Assembly: GCF_023276375.1 (NCBI RefSeq)
Contig: NZ_JALLPK010000004.1
Span: forward strand, 310,001 to 374,000
Direction of reading: 5' to 3'
Origin: Halocatena marina
GTDB taxonomy: Archaea; Halobacteriota; Halobacteria; Halobacteriales; Haloarculaceae
DNA length: 64,000 nucleotides
A program made the position numbers and the translations under genes. Of this stretch, positions 25,350-34,866 are shown piece by piece (the stretch's first letter is position 1; the number at the start of each line of letters is the position of its first letter). Under the pieces are notes generated by a model. That model saw only the letters and a list, made by a program, of their open reading frames with translations, ran no database searches and was not told where the DNA came from.

Positions 25350-26048
25350 ATGTCAGGCCGGCTTATCTGGTTCCAGTTCGAATCGATCGATGCCGAAACC
25401 CGATTTGTGCGAGAGTACCTGCCCAATGCCTGGGAACGCTTCGAGGCCAGCGACTTCTTCGAGACCGGCTGGTTCTGGCGGTACGGCCAGTACATTGAAT
25501 ATGACGCAGGACCGGATGGCGGAATCTATATCAACGTCGAGGGAGATCTCGACCGGCTCGTCGAGGCTGAAGCCCCTCGCTGGAATGCTTTCGAAGGTCT
25601 CACAGACTGGACGGTGAACCAGCCTCAGGCAGACGGCGACAGCCTTCTTGCTCAGCAACGGGATAGTAAGGGTGAGGTGGCTGGTGAGTGGGACTATCGG
25701 CTGAAGCCGCTTGTCACGCGGTTTGTGCTTGAGTATAGCCAGAAGTTCACCGAGCCCCTGCCACTCCTCACTGACGACGCTCCTACTAGCAAAGACAAAG
25801 TGATCGATGGATACGGATACTGGGTTGTTATTCATTATCTGATGGCTCAGGCCGGATATGATTGGTATGATGAAACTGACGCGTGTCTGACTGCGATGCA
25901 AAATCGTGTGAAATCCATTGCTGCGTATCGCGGTGCTGAGGCCGCTCGTGCGGAATATGAGCGCCTCCTCAGCGAGTGGAAATCGCACCGCGAGGACCTA
26001 GAGCAATGGCTTGAAGAAGCCCCAACTGGCGAAGCGACCGTGGAGTAG
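25350..26048 (+). CDS. Protein of unknown function
   Basis: A 232-residue soluble acidic protein rich in aromatic residues, without signal peptide or membrane segment. An N-terminal alpha/beta part (RLIWFQFESIDAETRFVREYL, then FFETGWFWRYGQYIEY and GGIYINVEGDLDRLV) precedes a helical C-terminal half with a charged coiled-coil-like tail. Length, codon bias and start look genuine. The WFWRY segment followed by a hydrophobic strand faintly recalls thiopeptide-type bacteriocin biosynthesis domains, but I do not consider that an identification. It is divergent from the ArsR-like gene. Confidence 0.75.
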   Translation: MSGRLIWFQFESIDAETRFVREYLPNAWERFEASDFFETGWFWRYGQYIEYDAGPDGGIYINVEGDLDRLVEAEAPRWNAFEGLTDWTVNQPQADGDSLLAQQRDSKGEVAGEWDYRLKPLVTRFVLEYSQKFTEPLPLLTDDAPTSKDKVIDGYGYWVVIHYLMAQAGYDWYDETDACLTAMQNRVKSIAAYRGAEAARAEYERLLSEWKSHREDLEQWLEEAPTGEATVE

Positions 26049-26286
26049 TGTTCTCCGCTACCGACGCGCTCCTGCACTCGCTGCCGCTCTGCGACCGCAC
26101 AATCGCGCTGGAGCACAAAACAGCCGAACTGTTGGCTTCTACAAATTTAGGGAAATCAATCGTTCCCCAAACAGACCCAACGAGACAGTGCCAAGAGTCG
26201 GGATTATCCCATACCCAATACAATCAACTTATTACATTTTCTACCTATTGTGAACTGAGAGTATGGCTATCAGACATAATTAATTT

Positions 26287-27258
26287 TCAACTCCCGCCAA
26301 AATATTCTGGAAGGGAGCGCACTGATAGAAATGGTAAGTGAAATAAGAGATGTTCACGGCCAAATGAACCAGGTGATGGTTTCGACGCTTCGATTGGAGA
26401 TGAAATGCTATGTGCCATTTGATAACTCCATCCCGCATTAATCCTGAAGAAATCCTTGATAAGTGTCTCTGGACATCCGTCACAGAGGACATCATAAATG
26501 GATATCCCGTGCTTCCGTGCCTGAGTACAGTCCGGTTCTGGGTAGAACTCACGCGCAAAAAACGCATAAATATCCGGAAGCTGAAATATGCCCTCAAAAA
26601 ATTCTTCGATTGACGCAGATGAGTTGGAAGCATCCTGTAGTACATTATCGTTGATAGCGTCTGAGAGCGGTTCGACCGCCTCTACTTCGGGAGCTGCATC
26701 CCGTTGACGGTTATACGACGAAAAATAATCAATACAGCAGTCTGGATAGCCATGCAAACGGCCTTGATACTGGGCAAAATCACCCTGCTTGTCATCCACG
26801 ATTGCCTCAATATTTCGTTGTATAATCTCATCCGGATCCGGAGCCGAATCCTCACGAAAGAAGTAGACACGTGCGCCATATTTGACTCTGCCTTGCGCAC
26901 GCAGCCACTCAGGAACGACAAAACAAGTCTTTGGAAAGCTGTGTTTTAGATACTGGGCTTCTGGCATCTGTTGTAGAATCTGTCGAAACCTCGACGAGGC
27001 TATCTGGATATTTTCTTTGTTGAATGAATCAATATCGATTTGGATATTATCGTATAAGTCGTATGATTGAGTTATTATTTCACGCCGTTTCGTTAACTCA
27101 ACGCTGTCAATGGCGTCGATCGCTTTCAGCTGGCTACGAAAGTAGCTCTCATCGACTTGTATACTTGCACCCCGCCGTTCTTTCTCAAGAACCGCGTAGG
27201 AATCAAGGGCAGCGAACGTTGGAAGGCCATTCACACGATTCCTTACTGAAGAAGGCAT
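26287..27258 (-). CDS. DUF483-like protein
   Basis: A 323-residue soluble protein. The signature HGYPDCCIDYF (residues 169-179, Cys174-Cys175) matches the archaeal DUF483 family pattern (GYPxCC..F). Further cysteines at C244 (EPDCTQARKHGI) and C259/C262 (LCDGCPE) suggest a metal or Fe-S site. The function of the family is unknown. The first ~90 residues are charged and helical. Codon use is strongly AT-biased compared with most haloarchaeal genes, as in the flanking non-coding DNA, which suggests foreign origin. Confidence 0.75.
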   Translation of the reverse strand: MPSSVRNRVNGLPTFAALDSYAVLEKERRGASIQVDESYFRSQLKAIDAIDSVELTKRREIITQSYDLYDNIQIDIDSFNKENIQIASSRFRQILQQMPEAQYLKHSFPKTCFVVPEWLRAQGRVKYGARVYFFREDSAPDPDEIIQRNIEAIVDDKQGDFAQYQGRLHGYPDCCIDYFSSYNRQRDAAPEVEAVEPLSDAINDNVLQDASNSSASIEEFFEGIFQLPDIYAFFAREFYPEPDCTQARKHGISIYDVLCDGCPETLIKDFFRINAGWSYQMAHSISSPIEASKPSPGSFGREHLLFHLPFLSVRSLPEYFGGS

Positions 27259-28078
27259 AATTGCGTTATACTCTTATTATAGATTAGTAAAAAACCGTCG
27301 GTTTGCTGTAATATAGTGGAAGCAGTCCATAAGCACTAGCGTTTCCCATCGAAGGAAGAACAAACATTGGACGAGAAATGCCCCGTCTTCAGCGATAGAC
27401 GAGAGAATGTTAATTGATAGGGTACACTAGCGTTTCAGCCTGAGCCGTTCAACGCTATCTCGTTGTGCCGACTCTATGATGATGGAGAACTCAGACGGTG
27501 CAAAGGATTGGTCAGGGCTGACTTTCACGATTCTGTAAAATATGAAATAGAGAATATGATAAAGTAGGTCAGTGGTATGGAGTATCTGTGCAATCCGGTG
27601 GCATCTAATACAGTTGGACGCTCGTCAACAGTGCTCAAATTATCATCGAAGTGATTGTTGAATCGTATGAACCTTCCCCCCGCCTCTTTAGTTGGTAGCC
27701 GTAATTCATGTCGAGCCGATGCTGTCTGGGTATCGAATACAGGCGGTTTAGCGGATACTTAGCGGCGAATTTCACGTTTATGTAGAAACACGAAATCCGC
27801 CACTCCCTTCCTACGCTTAGACAATAGGATTTGAGGACTCATACGTATCCAGTTGACCCTTTAGTCTCCGTAGGCCATAGAGGCTCGTAGATCACACGAC
27901 GACATCCGAGTGAGTGGTCGATCGGGGACGGTGCGGAAATGCTTTGAATGAGTCGTGTGGGATATCCTCTTACGGAGATGTTGTCTCTTGCTGTCAAAAC
28001 CACGCACTGACCAGTGGTTCGAGGGTTTACGCTTATACTGTCACCCCACATGACAGTAATAAGAAAGTCCTACTACGA
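27259..28078. other. 820-base intergenic region with a short relic
   Basis: Holds a start-less fragment at 27421-27567 and an imperfect inverted repeat near 27768-27792 (CGTTT...AAACACG) upstream of the Tat-protein gene. No intact gene recognised. Confidence 0.5.
27421..27567 (+). pseudogene. 48-codon start-less gene fragment
   Basis: Open between stops, coding-like composition (EPFNAISLCRLYDDGELRR, then KYEIENMIK and TAG). No start codon and no recognisable family. Probably the end of a deleted gene. Confidence 0.25.
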
Positions 28079-29455
28079 ATGATAAATGCAGACGAAACCA
28101 AATTCACATCCCCAACGGTTTCCCGACGGAGAGTCCTTCAAGCGCTTGGCGCGGCCACCCTCCCCGCGACCGGCGCTCTCGCACAACCCATCCGGGATAC
28201 AGACGCTCCAGCGATAACATGGTCCCGTACCTATGCACCCTCCGCTGGTAGAGACAGTAACAGCCACGTGTTGACCAGAACCATCGTGGCTCTCGACAAT
28301 GGATTCATGCTCGCTGGAGTCGCGGGGGGTATCGGATCTCGCGGGTGGATCACCAGTGTCGATACTGCAGGCCGCGAGCGGTGGCAGCAAACTCTCGGCG
28401 TTAAAACGAGCTACTTCGTAGACGGGGCTCCGGCACCGGATGGTGGAGCCGTCCTCGCCGGAGTGACCAATGAGCCCCCCACGTCGACCAGCGAGGGCTA
28501 TAGCGACCCGTGGCTCGTCCGCATGACCACCGACGGAGACGTAGACTGGATGCGAACCTACCAAGCCGAGAAGGCTGGGGGCACGGCGAATGCTATTGTA
28601 CGGCTATCGGATGGGTACGCAGTCGCAGGCTCTGTCGTAGACAGCAGTCACGAGCAGCCGTGGGTCGCGGCGGTCAGCAAACGCGGCACTGTCAAGTGGC
28701 ACTGGCATCCCGCACCGACCAACCGCAAGGGGCAGGCCACCGGCATCGCGGCGATCGGAAACGAGATAGTTGTCGCGGGATCGGATAGCCCGGCCACTGC
28801 CGACGACTACGGCCGCACGGAAGACGCATGGATCGCCCGCTTCACCCGCAATGGCGAGGTCGTATGGCGGCGGCAGTTTGCGGGTGAACATGGCGACCGA
28901 TTTGGGGCTCTCGCGCCACATACTGGAGACGGCGTTGTCGGCCTCGGGAGGCGATCGTTTTCTCGGACCGACGACGGCGTCGGCTGGCTCGTTGCGCTCG
29001 ACGCAACAGGTGAAACGCGGTGGCAGCGAACCTACCCACAGGAGACCTACAACTGGCTGCGGAGTATTGTCCCCGTGGGTGACGGCTACATCCTTATCGG
29101 CACACGCGAACTCGTGGACTCAACGACTCGCGGGGCATGGGGAGTGCGAGTTGGGTCCAACGGCCGTCCATTGTGGAAGGCAACGTATACCGACGGCGCT
29201 TACACCCGCGGGTTCGACGCGCTACCGACATCTGACGGCGGGTTACTCATTGGCGGCGACCACAGTGATGATACCAGATCGATGCCTCGGGCCTGGCTTG
29301 CGAAAATCGGTGGGAACGTGTCCGAGTCCACCGGACAGCAGTCTGGTGATATTTCTCTTCCCACGGCTCCGCAGTGGACAGAGCCATTCCTTGCGGGAGT
29401 GGGCCTTGGAGCAATACTTGGTGGCGCAGCAATGCACCTTCGCGATCACTCCTGA
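28079..29455 (+). CDS. Tat-exported beta-propeller-like repeat protein with a C-terminal membrane anchor
   Basis: I chose the ATG at 28079 (about 458 residues) because a twin-arginine signal follows at once: SRRRVLQALGAATLPATGALA. The mature part is built of repeats with the rhythm W..DG-D..W....GG....A.....GG...AG, as in quinoprotein/kelch-like propellers (phrases such as GDVDWMRTY, GEVVWRRQF, GETRWQRTY). A single hydrophobic segment near the end (FLAGVGLGAILGGAAM) should anchor it in the membrane with the propeller outside. The function is unknown; such proteins may act in surface binding. GC-rich relative to the surroundings. Confidence 0.82.
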   Translation: MINADETKFTSPTVSRRRVLQALGAATLPATGALAQPIRDTDAPAITWSRTYAPSAGRDSNSHVLTRTIVALDNGFMLAGVAGGIGSRGWITSVDTAGRERWQQTLGVKTSYFVDGAPAPDGGAVLAGVTNEPPTSTSEGYSDPWLVRMTTDGDVDWMRTYQAEKAGGTANAIVRLSDGYAVAGSVVDSSHEQPWVAAVSKRGTVKWHWHPAPTNRKGQATGIAAIGNEIVVAGSDSPATADDYGRTEDAWIARFTRNGEVVWRRQFAGEHGDRFGALAPHTGDGVVGLGRRSFSRTDDGVGWLVALDATGETRWQRTYPQETYNWLRSIVPVGDGYILIGTRELVDSTTRGAWGVRVGSNGRPLWKATYTDGAYTRGFDALPTSDGGLLIGGDHSDDTRSMPRAWLAKIGGNVSESTGQQSGDISLPTAPQWTEPFLAGVGLGAILGGAAMHLRDHS

Positions 29456-29887
29456 CTCTCTTACCTCCTGTGAGACTAGATACGTCAAGGGGCTACTCAC
29501 TGTGACAGCTTTCACTCCGTAGACGGGGAGATGTGCCGATTACGCCAGCACACAACCTTGTCAGTAGTCGTTCCCTTATTGACAAAGTAAAACGGTCGTG
29601 AGTAGCCCAGAGTTGCAGACATGTGGAGAAACACGCAATCAGCACTGGTCTCAGTGAGTTTCACGGTTATAGAGAATCGTGAAACCGGAGTAGGAAGCAG
29701 AGCTGTGGAGTGCTGAGACAGGTAGCCCAACATCGGTGACCAACCCATAAAACCGCTCGCACGACAATTACGACCGATATACCCGGCCACAAAACCTATT
29801 ACGTACTTGTCGAGTTATCGATATGCTTCTAAGAGTCTCCCGTCATCTCATGGTCTGCGGGAGCTATTTCGATGAACGTATACTACT
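29456..29887. other. Intergenic region with an inverted repeat
   Basis: GTTTCACG (29658-29665) and CGTGAAAC (29678-29685) form a perfect 8-bp inverted repeat with a 12-base centre, between the Tat-protein gene and the PGF-CTERM gene. It may be a terminator hairpin or an operator. Nothing else recognised. Confidence 0.5.
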
Positions 29888-31111
29888 ATGATAGGAAAAC
29901 GACTGATTGTCGGACTGTTGGCCGCCCTGCTCGTCGTGTCCGTTATCGGGGCGAGTGGCGTTCCCGCCAGCGTGCTGGCTACCGGCAGCTCGGACGGCAA
30001 TGACAGCCGAACGACCGCCACGACCATCGATGTCGGACAGACTGCGACTGGAACGATCGAACCGGATGATGTCGATTGGTACGCCGTCGAGATCGAGGCG
30101 GGACAGAGTATCTTTGCCAATCTCACCATCACGACGGAGACTGAGAAAAGCTTCAGATTCGACCTCTTTGATCCGGATGGTGAGAAGATCGGCGAGCATC
30201 CCCTCGATATGATGTTCCCCGGCTATCAAACCATGCAACTCGCCACGGGAAATACGGCGTACGGCGGTGATGTTGCCGAACAGTCTGGGGTATACTACGT
30301 CCGGGTACAACCCGTCGAAGATAATTCCAGTGAACCAACTAATTATGAGTTAACTATCGAGGCGGACGAACTCGATATGGACGACCCGAACGAGCAACCG
30401 AACACGGCGACCCAGATCGACCCGGACGCGACGATCTCCGGCATGCTGAGCGGCTCTGATCGAGATACGTACGCGCTCGACCTCGAAAAAGGAGAAACCA
30501 TCACCGTCACCGCCGACTACGAGAACAGCGGATTCAGGCCGTACACGTACCTCGTCGGGCCGAACGCGAGCAACGTGATGCTCGATCCGTACCTCGATCG
30601 GGACTACGCCGTTGCACGCGAAACGATCGGGAGAGAGCACGAGTTCATCTACACGGCGAATACAACCGGGACGCACTTCCTCCGCGTCAATCCGTACGAA
30701 GAAATATCGACGATCAATACGTTCGACGAGAAAACGTCGTACGAGGTCTCCGTTGACGTCTCCGGGTCCACCGTGGACGACGATTCGGATGCTACTGACG
30801 AAGCGACCGAAACACCGACACAAACGCCCACGAGCACGCCGTCCGAGACAACACTTCACACCCGAACGGACACGGCAACGCACACAACACCGACTGCAAC
30901 CCGCACGAACCCGCGCTCACAGACGAACACAGCATCCCAGACGACGCCTCCGTTGACCCAATCGAACCCGACCGAAGCGGCGACTACAACCGCGTCCGCA
31001 GAGCGCACATCACCCGAGGACTCGACCGCAACTGATGGCCCCGGCTTTGGGGTGTTGTCAGCGCTTGCAGCCGTCGGTGTCGGACTATGGGGCTCTCGCC
31101 GCCGCGCGTAA
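29888..31111 (+). CDS. PGF-CTERM-anchored surface protein with two PPC-like domains
   Basis: A 407-residue secreted protein. It has an N-terminal signal peptide (LIVGLLAALLVVSVIG) and two pre-peptidase-C-terminal (PPC)-like beta domains. The first spans about 40-160 (TATGTIEPDDVDWYAVEIEAG), the second about 165-295 (ISGMLSGSDRDTYALDLEKGE). A Thr/Pro/Ser-rich stalk of about 80 residues, probably O-glycosylated, follows. The end is PGFGVLSALAAVGVGLWGSRRR, the archaeosortase A sorting signal that leads to lipid attachment. A damaged relative of the second domain lies at 49.1-49.6 kb on the other strand. It is probably a cell-surface adhesion or structural protein. Confidence 0.9.
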   Translation: MIGKRLIVGLLAALLVVSVIGASGVPASVLATGSSDGNDSRTTATTIDVGQTATGTIEPDDVDWYAVEIEAGQSIFANLTITTETEKSFRFDLFDPDGEKIGEHPLDMMFPGYQTMQLATGNTAYGGDVAEQSGVYYVRVQPVEDNSSEPTNYELTIEADELDMDDPNEQPNTATQIDPDATISGMLSGSDRDTYALDLEKGETITVTADYENSGFRPYTYLVGPNASNVMLDPYLDRDYAVARETIGREHEFIYTANTTGTHFLRVNPYEEISTINTFDEKTSYEVSVDVSGSTVDDDSDATDEATETPTQTPTSTPSETTLHTRTDTATHTTPTATRTNPRSQTNTASQTTPPLTQSNPTEAATTTASAERTSPEDSTATDGPGFGVLSALAAVGVGLWGSRRRA

Positions 31112-31353
31112 CGTTACTCGACGGAATTCTGTTCGAGATCAGTGCTGCCTGTCTTGCGACACGGGCGACTCGTGGGATAACATACACTCGGTGTCAGTGA
31201 GTGCCGATTTCTCTGATAAGTATACACCAAATATCTAGCGAACGAGAGAAACTCGGGTGCGAGTCAGCCTGTGAGCGGGCCGATTTTGGAATGATGGTGA
31301 CGTTTGTTACCGACTTATCACACAAGTCGGCAGGCTTCGAGCGTGTCTCGAAC

Positions 31354-31839
31354 TCACCCAACGACGCCAGCTGTATCGCTGTCATCGATCGTTGTAAACC
31401 AGTTTTCGTCGCCCTCCAGATCGGAGTAGGCAAAGAGCTTCTCGATCGCCTCGTTGAGCCGCTGTCGTAGGAGGGCTTCTCGTCGCAGGGCGTCATCGCG
31501 TGAGTCACAACGCTTGAGCTGGCGAACTGCATGTGGTGGAAACAGGCGCGTGAACAGCGCCGCGTCGTCGGTACCCTGAGCGTGGGTTGTGATTCGCCCG
31601 ATTGGGTTCTCAGTTTGCCCCACGTACACGAGGTGGTGTGCTCTGAGGGCGATCTCCATCCACGACGGCGCTGTATTGTAATATGAGTGGCTCTCAGCCC
31701 GCTGTATCATTGTCTGGACGGTTTCATTCGGTCGTTCACATTCGAGGAGATACAGATACGTCTCCTCTGCCTCAACAGACTCCGTCAGGAGGCGCGCCGT
31801 CTCTCGATACGTCGGATTTGAAGGGAGTTTGGTTTCCAT
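31354..31839 (-). CDS. GIY-YIG-type nuclease-like protein
   Basis: A 161-residue protein with the GIY-YIG elements in order: YLYLLEC (first strand), HLVYVGQTENPIGRITTHAQG (second strand, with the expected R..H), FTRLFPPHAVRQL, then ALRREALLRQRL where the glutamate is the usual metal ligand. The fold serves in UvrC, homing endonucleases and small stand-alone proteins. Haloarchaeal stand-alone members of unknown role are common. It stands alone next to a decayed region. Confidence 0.8.
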   Translation of the reverse strand: METKLPSNPTYRETARLLTESVEAEETYLYLLECERPNETVQTMIQRAESHSYYNTAPSWMEIALRAHHLVYVGQTENPIGRITTHAQGTDDAALFTRLFPPHAVRQLKRCDSRDDALRREALLRQRLNEAIEKLFAYSDLEGDENWFTTIDDSDTAGVVG

Positions 31840-32637
31840 ACATATTGTCTGTGATGTTATGTAATAATAGTAAGGGGTAAGTGAGAAACTCCATGATCGA
31901 TACTGCGGCGATGAACATCACAGAGAGGCTGGCCTCTATAGAGCATGCTGTGGCTCCTCGCACAGCTTTCACTTCACCATGTATGACAGGAGATTTAAAT
32001 AATGCGAGCAGAAGATCCTTCTCCACCGTTTCCGACGAGGATGTACGCCTCAACCGAACCGAGCGCTGATGGATCTGACCTTATGTAATTCTCGGATGGC
32101 ATCGGTTCACTATCTATTATACAAGTCCCGAAGAAAATCACACTCCGCCGAGGAGTCGTCCAGGTCGCGAACACTGCTCCCACTGCAAAGATTCACGGGG
32201 TCATCACCGATCCGAAAGCGATCTACAGTATGGTGAACACGCTCGATACACCATCGTGCCCAGTCCTTTCGTCCTAACCGATCTTAGGGGCGCTAATCGG
32301 TGAACACCGCCCACGGAGCTGTCGACACCAAGAGAGACCGATCAGCCTCGGATCCGCGCTTTGATGATGAAAACGTTCGGCAGCTTTGCTCGCAACTCCG
32401 GAGGGGATTTCCCCCCACGGTCCTAGATCGTGATTGGCCGGGTCAGGCGATCCGGGTTCGATCATCCGTTCGACAGTGCATCCAGCATTGGAGAGAGCAT
32501 TGTACACGTTACTTATCTTCTGCCGGTTGACGTCGTGGGCCGCAACGAGGCTCACTGCATGCTCTAACTACTCGTGGGAGAGGTCGACCTCAGTCACATG
32601 TGCGCCACAGTCAGTGAGATCCACGGTATCATGGCTC
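31840..32637. other. 800-base region of degenerate sequence
   Basis: Contains a dispersed repeat (31991-32120) and start-less open frames, one on the plus strand about 32086-32274 reading IQVPKKITLRRGVVQVANTA without a start. I see no intact gene. Confidence 0.45.
31991..32120 (-). repeat. Dispersed repeat, copy A (matches 53980-54110)
   Basis: Read on the minus strand, this stretch aligns almost without gaps over about 125 bases with the plus strand at 53980-54110, at roughly 75 percent identity by eye. The core (AAGGTCAGATCCATCAGCGC and the bases after it) is identical over about 27 bases. The two copies face each other across 22 kb. It may be a degraded MITE or the shared 5' end of a lost gene family. 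Confidence 0.6.
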
Positions 32638-33174
32638 TCACCCGAGTTCCAGTACGTCTGCTCCAGTGAGATCATCGAGGAGGGTTTCGATATCGATATC
32701 CCACTCCCAGTTACAGCCGATAAACAGCGTGGATATCTGCCGACTGCCCCGAAGTATCACAACAAATCCTTCATCCTTCAGCGGAAGCTGGACGATCGCC
32801 ACAGCACGGCAGAGTGATCGTGTCGCCTCGGACGGCTCGATCAAACCCGTGATGAGTTTGTGCTCGTCCAAGAGAACTTTTATTGTGCTAATTGGAAATA
32901 AAACAGATATGAAATTTATTAAAAATAAAAGCTTGTTCTGGTCAGATATTGATTCATACGTTTCAATAATGTCTTTATATTTCCTTATGGCATACAACTG
33001 ATACACAATTATCGATACGAGTGACAGAATAATAACCAATTGTGCTACTGGTACTGTTACACTGACACTATCATATACACCAGTGAAATATGCAGCAAAT
33101 CCACTCATAAGAATAATTAGACAAAGAACACCTATGGCTAATTTGTTGTATTTCTCCTTCATTAGTTCTCTCAA
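32638..33174 (-). CDS. Membrane protein of unknown function
   Basis: A 178-residue protein. Two membrane helices near the N-terminus (LAIGVLCLIILMSGFAAYF and LVIILSLVSIIVYQLYAI) are followed by a soluble domain of about 110 residues (GFVVILRGSRQISTLFIGCN, EWDIDIETLLDDL). The first third of the gene is much more AT-rich than typical haloarchaeal genes, while the end is closer to average, which may reflect a mosaic origin. No family recognised. It is divergent from the nuclease gene at 33506 and could belong to an accessory or defence locus with it. Confidence 0.6.
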   Translation of the reverse strand: MRELMKEKYNKLAIGVLCLIILMSGFAAYFTGVYDSVSVTVPVAQLVIILSLVSIIVYQLYAIRKYKDIIETYESISDQNKLLFLINFISVLFPISTIKVLLDEHKLITGLIEPSEATRSLCRAVAIVQLPLKDEGFVVILRGSRQISTLFIGCNWEWDIDIETLLDDLTGADVLELG

Positions 33175-33505
33175 CTATGTAAATGAATATAAAAGCATCT
33201 GTTCTCTTGGTCGTGGCGAATCGCCATACTATGGTTGAATCACGCATTCACAGCTCGTTGATATTCCAATCAAGTCAACCGTTGATTTCGATCTGGGCCG
33301 AAAGCATGGGGGCAAAGAAAGGATGGCAAAAATTGACGAGTAGATTTCTGAAGGAATCCTGCTGACTGATTGAACGATCGCTAGCATTATAGTTCTTAAA
33401 AATCTCGACGATATAGCTATTTTCTGATCTATCAAAACTAGCTTTCTTAATGTGATAAGCAGTAGTATAGTCAGAGTTAAAGATGATTTCGTGTTTTAAA
33501 TAGAT
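33175..33505. other. Intergenic region, no gene recognised
   Basis: AT-rich upstream region of the nuclease gene; no repeat or coding signature seen. Confidence 0.45.
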
Positions 33506-34543
33506 ATGCTCAGAATCGAGGGAGGAGAAGCGACCGAACTCACGACCACCGAATTAAGTGCAGAACAACTCGATGAGAATGATCTACGCGAGTGGGTGGT
33601 TGACAATACCGCCGAAATACTGGGTGAAGATCTTCTTGTGATCGGTCGGGAGGTTGGCGTTGCAGATCTACGTGATGGAGTCGATATTCTCACGATCGAC
33701 CGTGCAGGGAGCATTGTCGTTATTGAACTCAAACGTGGGTCTCTTCGCGGATCGGTTGATTTTCAGGCTCTGAAGTACGTCTCATACGTCTCTCGTTGGT
33801 CGTATGATGATATTAAACAGCAGTTTGAGATGTTCTTACAGTCCAGATGGGGGAGCGATCTTCACGGCGAAGATGCGTCCTTTGCAGAAACGCTTGAAGA
33901 ATTCTGTGATGATGACTATGAGCTCAATGGAACGCAGCGGGTTTTTCTGGTCGGAAACAAGGTTCGTGAACGTATCGGGAGCGTTGTGCTCTGGTTGAGA
34001 GAGCAGGGAATCGATACCAGCATCGTTCAATTTTCGATCTTCAAGGACGAGACAGACAACCTCTATCTCGACTCGAAGACACTCGTCCCGACATCTGACT
34101 TAGAGAAATTCGAAACCGGCGACACTCCGTCCGACAAACCGTGGAAGATCGATGGCAAGCGTTGGCACCTCGAAGAACGAACGAATGAAGATACCGCTGC
34201 ACTCGTTCAACAGCTGGTCAATTCGCTTAGCGAGATCAACGGTCTGGATGGCCCAAGCTGGACACAAAAAATCTATATTGCATTTCGGGTGGAGGGGACG
34301 AATCGACTACTATTGCGAACGCGGGCACATTCGGTGCAGGTCGATATTCGTGATTTTTCGATTAACGACGAAGATGATCTTCTTGAGTCAGCAGCCAACC
34401 TCATCGACGACTGTGAGCGGGTTGGAATAGATACTGCATTCCAAGAGAATCGAACCCGGCTGCAAATCAAATGTGTACCCGACGACGAACTGGCGGACGC
34501 CGACTGGATCGATTTCACAAAGAGCCTCGTGTTTGGAGAGTAA
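33506..34543 (+). CDS. NucS/DUF91-like PD-(D/E)XK endonuclease family protein
   Basis: A 345-residue protein. The N-terminal ~110 residues form a PD-(D/E)XK core: D60 in GVDILTID and E74/K76 in VVIELKRG, preceded by a helix (LREWVVDNTAEIL) as in DUF91/NucS-type nucleases. It lacks the N-terminal ssDNA-binding domain of NucS and instead has a long C-terminal region (about 200-345) with a helical and beta part (KIYIAFRVEGTNRLLLRT). Stand-alone proteins of this type may act in mobile-element defence or repair; that role is not shown here. Short flanking distances give no operon. Confidence 0.75.
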   Translation: MLRIEGGEATELTTTELSAEQLDENDLREWVVDNTAEILGEDLLVIGREVGVADLRDGVDILTIDRAGSIVVIELKRGSLRGSVDFQALKYVSYVSRWSYDDIKQQFEMFLQSRWGSDLHGEDASFAETLEEFCDDDYELNGTQRVFLVGNKVRERIGSVVLWLREQGIDTSIVQFSIFKDETDNLYLDSKTLVPTSDLEKFETGDTPSDKPWKIDGKRWHLEERTNEDTAALVQQLVNSLSEINGLDGPSWTQKIYIAFRVEGTNRLLLRTRAHSVQVDIRDFSINDEDDLLESAANLIDDCERVGIDTAFQENRTRLQIKCVPDDELADADWIDFTKSLVFGE

Positions 34544-34866
34544 GATGTGATCTGGCTTTTTGGTGATAAGTTCGACAATCCTGACGAGCAGTAGCGTTTG
34601 GTCGTCATCGCTGTGGAGTTGATCACGGGCGTATTGCTTGTCGCCCTGATTGTCTTCGTGCTTGGTCGACGGTGGCACGGTAAGCCTTCTGTCAACCGAG
34701 CGTCGACGCAATCGAGCCGTCCCTCACTACTCATCCCATGTACAAGATATCCGTATAACCGTTCGGAACCAACTTCTCGTGAATCATGAAGAAGATAGAG
34801 CGAGCAGCACGTAGAGCTGTCGTCACGTCAGTGGCTGTAAATAGAGTCGATACTACTGTTTGGTGA
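34544..34866. other. Intergenic region, no gene recognised
   Basis: Between the 3' ends of the nuclease gene and the frameshifted membrane-protein gene. Nothing recognised. Confidence 0.45.
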
